64,000 nucleotides of DNA. Source: Aspergillus flavus (lineage: Eukaryota > Ascomycota > Eurotiomycetes > Eurotiales > Aspergillaceae). Location: positions 3,162,001-3,226,000 of the forward strand of contig NC_092410.1 in assembly GCF_009017415.1 (NCBI RefSeq), read 5' to 3'. Each line of letters starts with the position of its first letter. Positions within the stretch are counted from its first letter, which is position 1. The notes under the pieces are model-generated. The model searched no databases, was not told where the DNA came from, and saw nothing but the letters and a program-made list of their open reading frames with translations. Of this stretch, positions 42,853 to 57,276 are shown piece after piece. The position numbers and the translations under genes were made by a program.

Positions 42853-45800
42853 TGATCATCTTCCGTGTTACAGAGATCATATGCTTCGTGGCTGGACATC
42901 CTCGATATACTCTCTTTACAGAGATATACCGTTTGTACATAGCTCATCCTCTACTCTACGGTGTGCTCTTCTAATGACAGATGAAGTAGGTGAGATTAGG
43001 GTCGAATATAGAGGCAATATATTCCCACACACCACTACTAGGTTGGACAGAACTTGTAGCGTCGAAAGATGGTTCTATACACATACACACCTACATATCA
43101 ATGTTGACTCAATGAACATGACCACCATTGTCTCGGTCCCGTCCCCGTCTACAGGTCTACTATAAGAATCGCTGGTACCTATCGTATTAGCACCTAATAC
43201 ACGCAAAGCGACCGTCATACCTCGATATACAACTCCTAAACTTGGCATATCAATCGGCCATGCTTGTAGACAGATAGAAACTGAGCTAGCTGTTGACAAT
43301 CTATTCTATATATTAATGCAAGAAGCTACCTGTATACATTATCTATAGTCATACCGTTCCATCTCATGGTGGTATATATATAACATGCTATTCAATCAGA
43401 ATGACTATCTATATACATTGTCACAACAAGAAATATATATTCACCCACACCACAAGAAACACCACAACTACATATATTCGAACTAAACGTGACAACAGAC
43501 ATATCACTCCATACTATCCACGAGCTACATTAACCCACTACACTACAATATATCTCCCAAACCCACCACCTTGAAACATCACATCCAAACCCAAACCCAA
43601 ACCCAATGACATAACCACCATCAACACCAACATTCCCAACCTCAAACACTCCCCAAATCCAAATTCCCAAACGCCCCTCCGCATTCAAACATGCAATCAC
43701 CCTGTTTCAAACATGCCGCACCCAACCTTCTCGCCCCCCAGCCGAGAATACCACTGGGCAAATATGTGCAGTGGAGACGTGACTTAAAACGGTGGTGGCA
43801 TTGCAGAAGTCAATCAGGATTGAAGGAAGTATGGTTGATTGATTGGGAGAATGGATGAGTTATTGAATGATTGAATGATGTAATTTGTCCCTTTTTTTGG
43901 TCTATTGTTATTCTCTATTCTACTCTCTATTCTACTGGAGGATCGGGTTGGTTCTATTGGGTTTGATATGTTGTATACTGTGTACTATGTACACACTATA
44001 CTTGATGCCTTTTGGTAGTTCACTATTTTCTATTTCCTACTGTGTAGCTATGTAGCTATGTAGAATCCAAGGTAAATGATACGATATGTAAATCTAGATT
44101 TATCTTCAAGACAAAACAAGACGGCACCGAACAGGGCAAACACCCAGCTCTAGATAGATCTAGATCCCTCAATTCCCCTATTTCTCTCCCAAAAACTATA
44201 CCTCAATAAAAAAAAAGAAACCATAATTCTAACAATCCAACTCAACCCAAAAATGCGCCCCAAAAAACAAAGACTCATCTTATCGGGCAAAACAGACTAT
44301 ACACACTACGTAGACACACATTGACTCCGCCTCGTCGATCAAAGATAGTTTTCTGTTCCCGATTTCCTTATTTCCAGTCTATTTTCTTGTGTTTTCTTGT
44401 GTTTTCCTGTCTGGAGAGGGGGCAGTGCCCGTATCCCTTCGCTTCGGGGAGAAGATTGCCAAGAAACGATAGTTGTAGAGGAATGCATGGAGAGGGTTTT
44501 GGTTTGCTTGGCGAGAATTGGAATTTCAGGAGATTACTGATGTCAAGTGGTTGGGGGAGGAATGGGAATTGTTCTGTGAGACTTGGATCATGAGGTTGGT
44601 TTGTGGTGTGGAGAATCTCCTTCATTAATTGCGGTTATTATGGTTGATTATTTGGGGGATTGTGGTGTTTTCATTATGCGAGTTATATTATAGGGGTAGG
44701 GGGCAAAAAAATATGGAGTACTCCATGGGGAGAAATTGAAAACGAACTAACCTCCTCGCCAAGCCGGAGTGCTTGAGGTAAGTGTAGCGATAGTGGTCTG
44801 ATTCTGCTTCTTGTTATGTCATTTGCCTGGTCATGGATTTCATTTCAGGTGTTCCCTTATCGTCGCATTCAAATTGAGATCCATTGACCGTGCAGTTTGG
44901 TTTGACTATCGATAGACTGAATGTCCCAAGGGGGAAATCCGCCAAGCACCAGCCTTGCTGATACTGCACATCATTTGCTTGGCGGAGTCAATGGATTGCT
45001 TCATTTTCGGGGTGGTTGGTCACAATGGACACACACAGAGACGACTCCTCGTTTCTTGTGATGAACTCACGGAATGCATCAGAGAATTACCCCTCAATGC
45101 GGGCTCCTTGACCCCATACCGTTCACTAGCCAGCGAACACTTCACCTCTTGGCGGTGAAGAAGTTCATCACAGCCCCTGACGCACTGTCGATCACTGCCT
45201 GTCAACCACAAGTGAACGTTCAACAATCTGTGTTGCCTGAACTGGTGGCTGGGGTGGACACGTTGTCTTTGCAATTCATCCATCAATCATCTACGGTCAT
45301 TGTCTTGCATCTGAACAGCGTGTACAAAGGGCCTACGTATGTCTTGAAGTATACTGATTATAGAAAACTTTGACATCATGGGGCGTCGGCTGTATCGCCC
45401 GCTTGGGCACTTGCTCGTAGGCAGATAGCGATCAGCGCTCCGATGTCGATCGAGAACCCGTTTCGGGGAACTGTATGGAGTATGCACCGTAGGTCCCTGC
45501 TGCCTTCTAGGAGGGTTTGGAGCATCTTTTTCCGACGGGGATGATTCGCCTTGCATTGCCTGGCTTGGCCCGACGTATGGGGTGCTGTATGTATGAGGTT
45601 GACGAGCCGTGCATGTACGACGCTGTATGTCGGGAGCACCTTCCGATGACGTCGCAGACATCGTTTACAGGGTCCCAAGCATTCCAATGAACAGGTCTGC
45701 AGGGTCGATGTGCCATTCTGTTCTCAGTCCCGTGGGACGCAGCCTGGCAGACTGCGATCACGCAAGGAGGTGGACATTCTTGCATTGACGAGAGCCGGGC

Positions 45801-48800
45801 ATACAGATGAGATCAGATAGACGCTCGTACAGGGTATCATGCGGGGAATATCCATGCTGAAGATCCCTTGGCAGCGAGCGTTACACAGCCTACTATAGGT
45901 TGAATATACTTAGCAGACACGCTGCAGGGCAATTGATAGACCTCCGTTATTGCGACGACCCAGGCTGAGACAACTTGTCGGGCGCTGATATCATATTTCC
46001 CAAGGGAGATTCTGATCGCGCGCCCAGAATACCGCCAGGAAGGTTATTCACCGACCCTATTGCATTCTATTCCCTTGGCGGACCAATTCTCAGCAGAGTT
46101 CCTGCATGGTTCTATACATACTGCCGAGCGCAGGAGCATCCGAAACAACATGGAGACTGGTCTCATGGAGCATTTTGCCTTACTGATTTTTAATCTTGGG
46201 TCGCGTCGGCGGTTGACTCCGAGCGAAAGTTCTTAGTCGCTGACCGACTGTTCCAACCATGGAACACCGACGGGTCGTCTGATTTTATCCAGGGATAGAC
46301 AGTCAGATAGAAACGCTAGAAAACGTCCATAGAAGAGAATGGTTGCAGTAGGGAAGGGAGGGCGGGCATCGCGTGCCGATTCCCGCGACGCCGATGGCGG
46401 CGAGTGTTTGGGCTGGGCCGAGACCAGGGCCTTGCCGAGGTGAAATATCCCGATGTCATGTCAGACGCACCTGGTTTAGGAGAGCCTCCATAGATTATTG
46501 GAATTTTAATGGAGACTAGGGCCTGGAAAGAATAAAAAAAATCGTGCTGATATCTTAATGCTAGAATCTAATTTCCAGTCGTCATGTTGTACGCCGAGAT
46601 AGCCGTTGCAGTAGAACAAACCGCGTGTAGCCGATGCAGAATCCTAAACAATGGGTTATGAACGACAATCACGCACAATATGACGCAGGGACAATGGCGA
46701 CAGCGAGCTATGGGTTGGGGGCAACTGATGGTCAGATCATCTCCGAGTCGGGCTCGGCTTTACCCCGAGACGACCACTTGTGTTTCCCCTTTTGATTCGG
46801 CCAGTGGTAGCTGCACGGAGCTCTTATCATCTCATGACCGATTATCTATGGTTTCCATGGAGTAATATAATTGAACAAGGCGATTGGCGTCACGTTGGCG
46901 TTGCCCGCTGCCACCGTGGCACCGTAAAGGAAAAGGGCCTAATAATGGGGGAAAATCTCTCATAGTAGCAGGGACACATTAGTAGCTTCGTCTGAGCGCG
47001 GCCGTCTTGTACGGGATAGGAAAGGTGGGAGGGATTCCGCTAAGAGATGATGTGCCTCCGTCTAAACTGCAAATGGGATCTCGATGAGCAAACGCCCCCA
47101 TCTGGGGCAAGCCGATGTCGTATTCTTGTGCAGTCCTGCAGGCGTGACATGAACGGAATCCCCGTGATTTATGTATAGATAGAACAATAATTGATTCTCC
47201 TTCCTAATGGTTTTTCCCGATGGACAATGTCTTGGCTCTTGGCAAGCTCAAGCGAGATCAATTCTGTATCTGGAAAATATAAGAGGTCCCAGGCCGAACA
47301 AGACCACACCCAAACCATGGAGCAACCTCGGGAAGCGACGATAATACGACCGCACTGGGAAGAAAATCCCTCACCACGATCCTCGATGAGACAGCTTGGC
47401 GACGGGCGATCGCCGGTGGGGATTGGGGGATTATTTGCAATTTAGCATCGGTGAGTGGGAAGTAATTTCCCCGTTTCTGTTACTAGCGGTTAGTGAGCGG
47501 GCTAAAAGAGGTGCTACTGTAGGTACAGCTCGTTAGCTATGTTTCATTCAGGACCACGGAAGACCTCGGTGATCCATTTGAGATAGCGCCATTCTCTCTT
47601 GCGTGAGAGTGCTATCTGTCGACGTTTTGGTATAGGGTACGTCGTAGTGAAGATTAAGGACACCAGGAAATATATTCCACAATGTCAAAGTAATATCCGG
47701 GCGGACAATTGTTTGTTAGCGCCGTCGTACACCTAGCACCATGCACGTTAAATAAGGCGAGACCGGCAAGATCTTCCGGGATATGGTGAGGAAACTAATA
47801 ATTTCCTCGTCCAGGAAATGTGCGTGTGTGTGCGTATGTACGCGGCTCTAGTCAGTCGGTCGATAGTGAGACGGAGACACCGTGGATACCCTCATAGGGA
47901 AATTGAGAGGTACTTACCCAAAGCGGTAGGGGCTTACTCATCCATTGAAACTTACGTAACGGGCCGTACGGTCTAGCCCGACAGGGAAAGCTGTTCCTCA
48001 GGTCCCAAAGAGGGAAATCCCAATTAATTGAGTCTGCCAGTGGCTCTCTTGAATCCCGACCAATTTACCCGACCGTGTGTGTGCGTGTGTGTGGAAAACA
48101 AAAAGCATCTCCTCGGACTGCCGATTATGACGTAACATTCTGGAGTAAACCATCTAGAAAAAAAAGTCTCACATGCCCACACCACCGAACAACAATGCAA
48201 CCAAACAACATCACACCAAAAAAGAACTCAGATACGCTCAGATTGCCGATATCCGACCTAAAATGCGACCCAAAGGCGAATCCCAGTTTCTCGGACGAAG
48301 AATGCACCTAACTCGCACCGTTCCATTCGATCTAGTTTTCTAGAAAACGTCGAGAACGGGCATCGAACGCAGTCGGACGAGTCACGGATGGAACCACACC
48401 CCCATCAGAGCTGCGGCGTCCCCAATCCGGTGGCGATTATTTCCACTTCGTTCGCCCATTTATGTCGACAGCCTCACTCCTGGTTGGCTGGGACCCGTTG
48501 CGGGATAATAGTGTGTTGTTCTAATGCACATCGAAAAGTTGACTACTGATATCACTTAGTATCTCCAGTCCAGGGCATGAGGCATTTACGTAGTTCGAAG
48601 ATTTGTAGGTATTTGCTGTCCGCAACGTCAGTCAGGTCAACTCTTGGCTTCTTCTTCGATTTTCTAGAATGAGTCCAGGTTTTGCCTCTTTCCCGTAGGA
48701 AAATTTTATTTGTCGTGTCGAAGGTAAAAAATTCTTTGTGTGGGTTGAGGTTTTGGCTGACACCCGTTACAGCCAAACCATGGAAATCCCAGACGTCGAT

Positions 48801-50270
48801 GACACTGTCAAAGAAAAGAAAAATCAAAACTTTACCCACCCACTTGCACGTCTCTTCAATCACATCCACCTGATTTATTATCAACGGTACTGGGTCAGGG
48901 TCAGGAATTCCCGAAGCCATAGAATTGAGTCTCAATAGAGGAGCTCAACCACGGGTCTTGTGTGGGGTCCTTTGTTAACTCCAACACCAGTCGATTCCTT
49001 GACTAAATCTTGTATGTTTCTTTCCACAAACCCCCACTGGCATAACCAACAACTATTAGGATAGAATCTACCCTCCGAGTGTAATTCTCATCTTGGAGCA
49101 ATTGGGTTCAGCCCTGCCAACTGTCATCGTGTAGAAATTTTTATGCTTTTCATAAGGTAATCGACTAGGGCTCGATGCTGCTGCATTAATTATTGTTGGA
49201 TTTCCTCCAAGGAAGAGGGATACCGATGAGGTAAGCTGGTATTGGTATGTAATATCAATAGTACAATAACCAAGACCAAAAGGAATGGAGGGAATTCCAA
49301 AAGAGAGAGAGGAACTCTTGGCTGACGTCCAGCGGTTACACCCCATTACTCAAAACTGAGGTAAAATAAACCGCGTCGGCAAACGGTGAGAATCCCCCGG
49401 AGTTCGATTAACTACGTAAAGTAAATCAATCGTTGCACAGGAACTTGTTCTTGATGCGTGCACGGGGCTATAGGCGGATGGTGCTTTATCCAGCTGTATG
49501 GACTAATGCTGTTCGAGCTACTAATGTCTCACGTCGTACCTTTGTAAGTACGGTAATATTGGAGGAGGCTGGGGAATTCTTCTCAGCTCGTTTGCGACGA
49601 CGCATTCAGTACCCGATCATGTCTCTGCTTATCGGAATAAGGACCCGAGTATGCACTTACTGTTAAATCATCTTTATGCTATTTTTATGACGCTGCCCTT
49701 GTTATCTGTTGCAGAACTAGGAGTAAAGCGGAATTCATTAAGCAGTATCCGTAACCACTATCGTCGAGATGGGCGGGTACTAACCGGGCAAGCGTATCTA
49801 CTAGCGACATTCGTAGCCGTACCCGGTCCCCATCAGCCGCGGAAAGCGCCCGCTACTTTTGCTACTACTATGTTACTTATCCTCATCCACTGAGCAGTAG
49901 TCTATATTATCGCGAGGAGGGTTAACTGGAATAGGGACAATCCGCATTCGATCGGCGAACAGGACGTCCGTCGGCGAGGGGAAAACATACCATCGGACCT
50001 GTCAAGCATACCGTACATCTTGATGAACAAAGCGAAGCGGCATTCCTTTCTAATCCCAACAGTGAAAATGCCATGTTCCACACGGGATCTTGGATTTAAA
50101 CCACCGAGTCGTACATGTGACCGAGAACAACTGGGATCGTGAACCCCATAGATACGGTATGGGGTAGGGATGATGCAGGTCATCCTTCTCCCCGAAATCT
50201 CCTGTCGCTGAGGATACCATAACCATTGTACTCCGTAGTCTCACTAGACTCCATGGGGGTGTTAGGCTAA

Positions 50271-50296
50271 GGTCTGAGGTCTGAGGTCTGAGGTCT
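50271..50296. repeat. GGTCTGA tandem repeat
   Basis: Three full 7-bp units and a partial fourth, inside the long intergenic region. Confidence 0.8.
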
Positions 50297-53200
50297 TTTC
50301 CGTAAATCAGGAAAGGTGGCGGTATGGGGTCCAGACTGGTCCCGATTGACCCTCCGAAGCTTCGAAATATCCCGACATGGACCTCGTCGTTCTTCTGCTG
50401 CTGCATGGTATGGGGTTTTCGTGTCTATCTACTCCAGATTTTCTCACCGAATCCCGCAATAGCGGGTTTTGTACGTACTACTACTTAGTACTTACCCGCA
50501 TACCAAAAAGTAAATCAATCCATAAAGAGGCTAAATAAACTAAATCTGAGTGTGGAGGAACAGCCTTGGCAGGCGTATATTCTATACCATCGTACTTTTA
50601 CTCGCTCTCGTATACAGACAAGCCTTCTGTGGGAGGAGCTAAGAAAGTGTGGAGGAGCTCCCGAACCGGCAAGTTCCCTGTAGCATCATGGACACCAGCG
50701 AGCGACAGTGAGGGAATAAACCGGGTTCAGCAAACTATAATGAAGAAAAAAAGAGGTCTATCAGATGCGCGATGTCAGCCGATCTGGGGGATGGGCGACG
50801 GCAACCACGACGTGGGTGGTTGGCGATAGACAACGGTGGTTGGTGGCGATGATCGTGTCAATGCCCATGCATGCATAGCAGAGAGCATGGGCATTAGAGG
50901 GAATTCCAATGCACCCTTGTGTTGTCAAATGAAACACATTAATTGGATACATCAAACGACTAATCTGAATCTATCCTTAATCTGGAGTTTCCGTTTTTGC
51001 GGCATGATGACGCTCTAGTTAGCGCGAGGCGTTTTGCCTTTTCCCATAGTCATATCGCTCATTCACCTGTCATGATTCGGACCTCCGTACAGGCTCATAT
51101 CGGAAAAAGGACCAGCCACGGGCGATCGGCGGGCATGATCATGCATGAGAAGGCGCATATCCTTTTTTCTGGGCTTGCGGGAGGGCCAATTGGTCATTAT
51201 CACGCATGCATGCATACACCCCAACCTGTCAAGCCCATGGAAAAATCTCGCAACGCAACGTGGTTATCTTTCTTCCCCCCCGTTCAGGGTGCAGGAGAGC
51301 TTCCAAATAGGATTGTACCTCATCGCAATGCAGATAGGGTAAAATATGGTGATAACGATGACTTCACAGGATCAACGTCGATGAAATCATCGATTGCAAC
51401 CCATGTGTGAGGCAAATGCTACGGTCTGAAGCTATACTCTAATCTATTCTCAGATAAGTTCAAGCTGATTATAGCTCCTAGTCTTATACACCAAACGGGG
51501 CTAATGATAGGTTAGTGGGAACCGAGCAGCTACGACTAACTCAATGGCAGGGCCAGAATAATAATCCATGATCCCATCACAATAATAAAGAACCAGCCAA
51601 ATGGAGAGGGCGATTGACTAGTTGGCGGAGACTCTCACGGCTAACGACCACTCACAGGAAATGACGCTCATAAATGGAGACCTTTTTGCTCCCCACGAGA
51701 CAAGGACGGGACGAAACTCAATCAACATCCAGAGGATGCGGATTGGAGCGAGGCTAATGACGAGGTGGAGTGGAGAGTCTCTCAACGCCCAGTCGTCATA
51801 CGCGCTCGGTCTTCGGTGGGCAAGCAAGACGATCGACTCCGGGTTAGTATTTTTTGGGTGAAGCTAGTGTGGGTTTTTTAGTTACATTAGATAAAATAAG
51901 TAATAATTATTATAATCAGAATAAAAAAATAAAAAAGAAAAACCAGGAAAATTAAAAAGAATAATTGGAATTAAGTAAAATTATGAGAGAGCAACGAAGC
52001 GGGTCGTGGGACATGGCCAACAAGTGCGTCGGCAGAAGATAATAATTAGTATTGTTCATCATCATCATGGCTGATAACAGACAAATGATCGATAGGAAAT
52101 ACTAATCCTGATGACATAACGACTCTGGGTTTGGGAATAGCGTCGTTACTCATGTTCTGGGACGTGAATGCCATGAGATATGGTAAGGATGCCGTATTGA
52201 AAACTGTAATCTTGAGTCATGATGGCTTGACAGTGACCACCGTGACTTCCCAATGGAAGAAAGATGGAAGGGAAAGAAGGGTAACAAAAAAAGATACATC
52301 TCTTTCAATTTGTACTGTGTACTGACTTTTTTCCTTTCCCCATAACAGTTCCCGTTGGGACTTTCGACCATGGAGACGATTGATTCTACGACGTATTACT
52401 TTTGACTGCTCCGTAGATGATCCATTGATGAAACCACGTTCGAAGCATCGTATCGTTAATCAAACCATGCAGTGTCATCGCGCCCAGGACTCGAGATTGT
52501 GTTTGTTTATTTCTTTTTTTAATTTACCCTCTTTTTGCCCTGCACCCGGAAATGGCATGGGATGGGATCTTCTTTTCGCCCCCTTGCTCTTTCCCGGTTG
52601 GCTGAGCTCGTGGGTTATTCGTGACGGGAAGGTCGGGTAGGACGGCCCTTGAATGGTAGTAACCGTATGGAGAGAGGAAACTTTGAAGTAACCAAACGGA
52701 GTATTTTGCTATACCGAGCAGGGCTAAGCAGAAACAATGTGAGTTTTGTTTGTTTGCCCTGTATGTCTCGTATGCACCCGTAACGGAACATTTTCATTTT
52801 TTACCCTACTTGGATTCTCGTCCTCTCTATCTCCTGCTACTATTGGATTCGAGAAAGATGTGTCTTTCTTCTGCCTCTGCAAGGAGGTCCAAAAGGACAA
52901 GCAAAATAAGAAATTGGGAAAAATGAAATCCAAAGTAAATTCAATGTAAATCCTGACTTGTCATTTGCTGCAGGAAATAGGAAGATAACAGAAACCGATA
53001 GTTTTTCTTGTCATTGTCTTATCCTTATTTTGCCCTTTCCTGTTGGTCTCAAATTTTCTGGAACTTTGACGGCAAATTTGATGATTATGATTATGATTAT
53101 TCGAATCAATGGAAATTAGTATGGTGAATGGTAAGGAAAAAACGCCTCGTCGCAAGCGGTTGGAAAATCGCGCATAGTAAAAACGAGATTCAATGGGAAG

Positions 53201-53918
53201 GATGAGGAAAATTAACGAGGGCCACCCGCACGCGGCACTGCGTACCGTAAAGAGAATTCTGCCCACAACCACACTCACACACCCCAGAGTCAGGTACGAG
53301 AGCGAGAGACTCGCCGATAACTAGACCGATGGAGACCGGGCCAAGCGGTATGGTATTTTACCAGTCACATACCTGCCATGGGGTGGCATTTTGCCCTGTG
53401 GCCGATTTTACCGATGTATTGCAACGTACCATGACACCCCAGAATCCTCTCATTGAGGTTTACGCTTACTGTGAATTGTATGGAGAGAGAGTGGAGGAGA
53501 GGGGGCGAACTCGGCACAGAGCTGCCGGTCATGGAGACTAAACGTACAGTAGAGATTTCCCCATTGAGTATAGAGGACAAGGCACCATAGGTGTAAGGCG
53601 GCGTACCATCGTGTTAATATGGAAAGGTAAGAGTTTTCCAAAGGGTAAGACTAAACTGAATGCGGTAGGGGCCCATATTTGTTCTGGAGAAACGAGCCAT
53701 TCAGGGAAGGGAAAAATGAAAAATGAAAAATATGTGAAAGTGGAAAAAATAAAAAATAAAAAATCTGCTCGCGAGGGCGTCCCGTTAAGAAAAAATGTGT
53801 GTGCGTGGGAGGATTGGACCCAAAGAGGGTCGGAGGTCGGGTCGGCCTTTCAGGGACAGTGAACTTTCAATCAAAGTGGCTACTGCACCCGGCCACACCA
53901 CCCCGAAACTCAGAACCC

Positions 53919-53966
53919 AAAAAAAAAACGAAAAAAGAAAAAAGAAAAAAAAAAAAAAAAAAAAAA
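53919..53966. repeat. A-rich homopolymer tract
   Basis: Nearly uninterrupted A with a few G and C, including a run of more than 20 A, about 250 bp upstream of the H+-ATPase start codon. It could act as a nucleosome-depleting poly(dA:dT) element. Confidence 0.75.
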
Positions 53967-54213
53967 GTGGGCTTACGCACAGGGAAGGTCGCCCGTTGGA
54001 GCTTAGAGACCAAGACGTGTTTGTTCAGGTCCCGTGCAAATCAATCTCTCACCCCCCCCATCCAGACATATTAAAGAGTACATCCCTTCCACCCCCTCCC
54101 CTCCCTTCTTCTCTTCTCTCTATAGGAATTCCGACTCTTGCCATTCCTGCCATACTTTGTTTGCATCGTCTCATATTGTTGGGTCCCTAAAGGCTGTGTG
54201 AGCCGAAGCAACA

Positions 54214-57200
54214 ATGGCGGAGCGGAGAATCTCCTATGCTCCCGACGTGGAGAATGGTGACCGTGACGGCGCCACCCTCGATGAGTATGCCGCTCTCAAC
54301 CGTTATATCTCGACCGCTCGCGACAAGCGCCGTGGCTCGACCTCTTCTGCTGGTGCTATGAGCGCTAAGAAGGAGAAGAAGAGCTGGTGGAAGAAGAAGA
54401 GCGATGGCGTTGAGGAGGGCTTCGTCTGCCCCGATGAGTGGCTCGAGACCGACTTGCGTGCTGGTCTCCGCGGCTCCGATATTGAGGCTCGTCGCAAGCG
54501 CACTGGCTGGAACGAACTGACTACCGAGAAGACCAACTTCTTTGTTCAGTTCATTGGTTACTTCCGTGGTCCTATTCTCTATGGTATGTTTGCGACAGCT
54601 ATGCGTTAGAATCACCGCCTCGCTAATTGTTCACTAGTTATGGAACTTGCTGTCTTGCTTGCTGCTGGTCTTCGTGACTGGATCGATTTGGGTGTCATTA
54701 TCGGTATTCTTATGCTTAACGCTGTCGTCGGTTGGTATCAGGAAAAGCAGGCCGCCGATGTTGTTGCTTCTCTGAAGGGTGATATTGCCATGAAGGCTAT
54801 TGTTATTCGTGATGGACAAGAGCAGGAGATCCTCGCTCGTGAGCTTGTTACTGGTGATATCGTATGTGCTCGGCTTGTTATATTTCTAAATTTTTGGATT
54901 CAATTGACTAACCAATTCGCTCTACAGGTTGTTGTTGAGGAAGGTACCGTCGTTCCTGCCGATGTCCGCCTTATCTGCGACTACACCAAGCCTGAGATGT
55001 TCGAGACCTACAAGGAATACCTCGCCACCGCCAACGATGACACCCTCAAGGAGAAGGATGACGAGGAGGACGACACTGGTATTGAGGCCCGTGCTGGCGT
55101 CTCTCTCGTCGCTGTTGACCAGTCCGCCATCACTGGTGAATCTCTTGCTGTCGACAAGTACATGGCTGACACTTGCTACTACACCACTGGTTGCAAGCGT
55201 GGTAAGGCCTATGGTATTGTTGTCGCTACCGCCAAGCAGTCTTTCGTCGGTAAGACCGCTGCTTTGGTCCAGGGTGCTTCTGATTCCGGTCACTTCAAGG
55301 CTGTCATGGACAACATTGGTACTTCTCTCCTCGTTCTCGTCATGTTCTGGATTCTCGCTGCCTGGATCGGTGGTTTCTACCGTCACCTGAAGATCGCTAC
55401 TCCTGAGAACCAGGACAACACATTGCTCCACTGGACTCTTATTCTCCTGATCATTGGTGTCCCCGTCGGTCTTCCTGTCGTCACCACCACCACCCTGGCT
55501 GTCGGTGCCGCCTACCTTGCTGAGCAGAAGGCTATCGTCCAGAAGCTTACTGCCATCGAATCCCTTGCTGGTGTTGATATCCTGTGCTCTGACAAGACTG
55601 GTACCCTTACTGCTAACCAGCTCTCCATCCGTGAGCCCTACGTCAACGAGGGTGTCGATGTTAACTGGATGATGGCTGTCGCTGCTATTGCCTCCAACCA
55701 CAACGTCAAGAACCTCGACCCCATCGACAAGGTTACCATCCTTACTCTCCGTCGTTACCCCAAGGCCCGTGAGATCCTCGCCCGCAACTGGATCACCGAG
55801 AAGTACACTCCCTTCGACCCTGTCTCTAAGCGTATCACCACCATCTGTACTTGCGACGGTGTCCGCTATGTCTGTGCTAAGGGTGCTCCCAAGGCTATCC
55901 TGAACATGTCTGAGTGCTCCGAGGAGGAGGCCGCCAAGTTCCGTGAGAAGTCCGCTGAGTTCGCCCGCCGTGGTTTCCGTTCCCTTGGTGTTGCCGTCCA
56001 GAAGGAGGGTGAGCCCTGGCAGCTTCTGGGCATGTACCCCATGTTCGACCCCCCTCGTGAGGATACTGCCCACACCATCGCTGAGGCTCAGCACCTTGGT
56101 CTCTCCGTTAAGATGTTGACTGGTGATGCTCTTGCCATCGCTAAGGAAACTTGCAAGATGCTTGCCCTGAGCACCAAGGTTTACGACTCCGAGCGTCTTA
56201 TTCACGGTGGTCTTGCTGGCTCTGCTCAGTACGACCTTGTTGAGAAGGCTGATGGTTTCGCTGAGGTCTTCCCTGAGCACAAGTACCAGGTCGTTGAGAT
56301 GCTTCAGCAGCGTGGTCACTTGACTGCCATGACTGGTGACGGTGTCAACGATGCTCCTTCCCTCAAGAAGGCTGACTGTGGTATCGCTGTCGAGGGTTCC
56401 ACTGAAGCCGCCCAGGCCGCCGCTGATATTGTCTTCCTTGCCCCCGGTCTTTCCACCATCGTTGATGCTATCAAGCTCGCTCGTCAGATTTTCCAGCGTA
56501 TGAAGGCTTACATTCAGTACCGTATTGCTCTGTGTCTCCACCTTGAGATCTACCTTGTTACCTCCATGATCATCATTGAGGAGACCATCCGTGCTGATCT
56601 TATTGTCTTCATTGCCCTCTTCGCTGATTTGGCTACCATTGCTATTGCCTACGATAATGCCCACTTCGAGCAGCGTCCTGTCGAGTGGCAGCTTCCTAAG
56701 ATCTGGGTCATCTCCGTCGTTCTTGGTGTCTTGCTTGCTGGTGCCACCTGGATCATGCGTGCCTCTCTCTTCATGGCCAACGGTGGTATGATCCAGAACT
56801 TCGGTTCTCCCCAGGAGATGCTCTTCCTCGAGGTTGCCCTTACTGAGAACTGGCTGATCTTCGTTACCCGTGGTGGTAAGACCTGGCCCTCTTGGCAGCT
56901 GGTCGGTGCTATCTTCGTTGTCGATGTCCTCTCTACCCTGTTCTGTGTGTTCGGCTGGCTTTCCGGCGAGTACGAGCAGACCAGCCCTCCCAGCAAGGCT
57001 GAGTTCTCCATCAACGGTGACGTCGATATTGTCACTGTCGTTGTCATCTGGGCTTACTCCATTGGTGTCACCGTCATCATTGCCGTCGTCTACTACCTCC
57101 TTAGCATCATCCCTGCTCTTGACAACCTTGGCCGCAAGAACCGCTCCAAGGCTGACACTAAGATTGAGAACATGCTTAGCCACCTCTCCAAGCTGGCTAT

Positions 57201-57276
57201 CGAGCATGAGGTTGATGCCCACGGCAAGTCCCGCTACATGCTGGGTGCCCGTGCTGAGGTCGAAGAGGAGGAGTAA
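54214..57276 (+). CDS. pma1: Plasma-membrane H+-ATPase (P3A-type ATPase)
   Basis: Three exons, 54214-54583, 54638-54861 and 54928-57276, give 980 residues. The enzyme pumps protons out of the cell using ATP and sets the membrane potential that drives nutrient uptake. Seen motifs: TGES at 267-270 (dephosphorylation), CSDKTGT with phospho-Asp420, MLTGDALAIAKETCKML, and TGDGVNDAPSLKKAD for the hinge. Membrane helices include LLIIGVPVGLPVV and a C-terminal set ending near LLSIIPALDN. The N-terminus carries an acidic stretch plus a basic KKEKKSWWKKKSD segment, and the tail is Arg/Glu-rich, the autoinhibitory region. Codon use is extremely biased, as expected of one of the most abundant membrane proteins; this creates a spurious 790-codon open frame on the opposite strand. 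Confidence 0.98.

Larger units (their letters stand above)
42853..54213. other. 11.4-kb region without a supported gene, upstream of the H+-ATPase
   Basis: No gene could be supported on either strand; all open frames are under about 145 codons and lack motifs or splice partners. Composition varies: CA-rich around 43.4-43.7 kb (AAACCC repeats near 43588), T/A-rich with CTATT repeats near 43.9 kb, mixed 44.7-51.8 kb, AT-rich 51.9-52.1 kb, and A-rich near 53.7-53.97 kb. The last 150 bp before the ATPase are CT-rich like a strong fungal leader. Long regulatory sequence, noncoding RNA or genes with tiny exons are all possible. Confidence 0.5.

Noticed and set aside
43588..43605. AAACCC repeats resembling telomeric units
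   Set aside because: Only three imperfect copies of a 6-mer in a CA-rich tract; fungal telomeres use TTAGGG/CCCTAA, so no telomere is implied.
45287..45785. Overlapping minus-strand open frames of 92-124 codons in the long gap
   Set aside because: Three frames overlap in the same GC-richer patch with no homology, and none has a splice partner; probably chance in higher-GC DNA.
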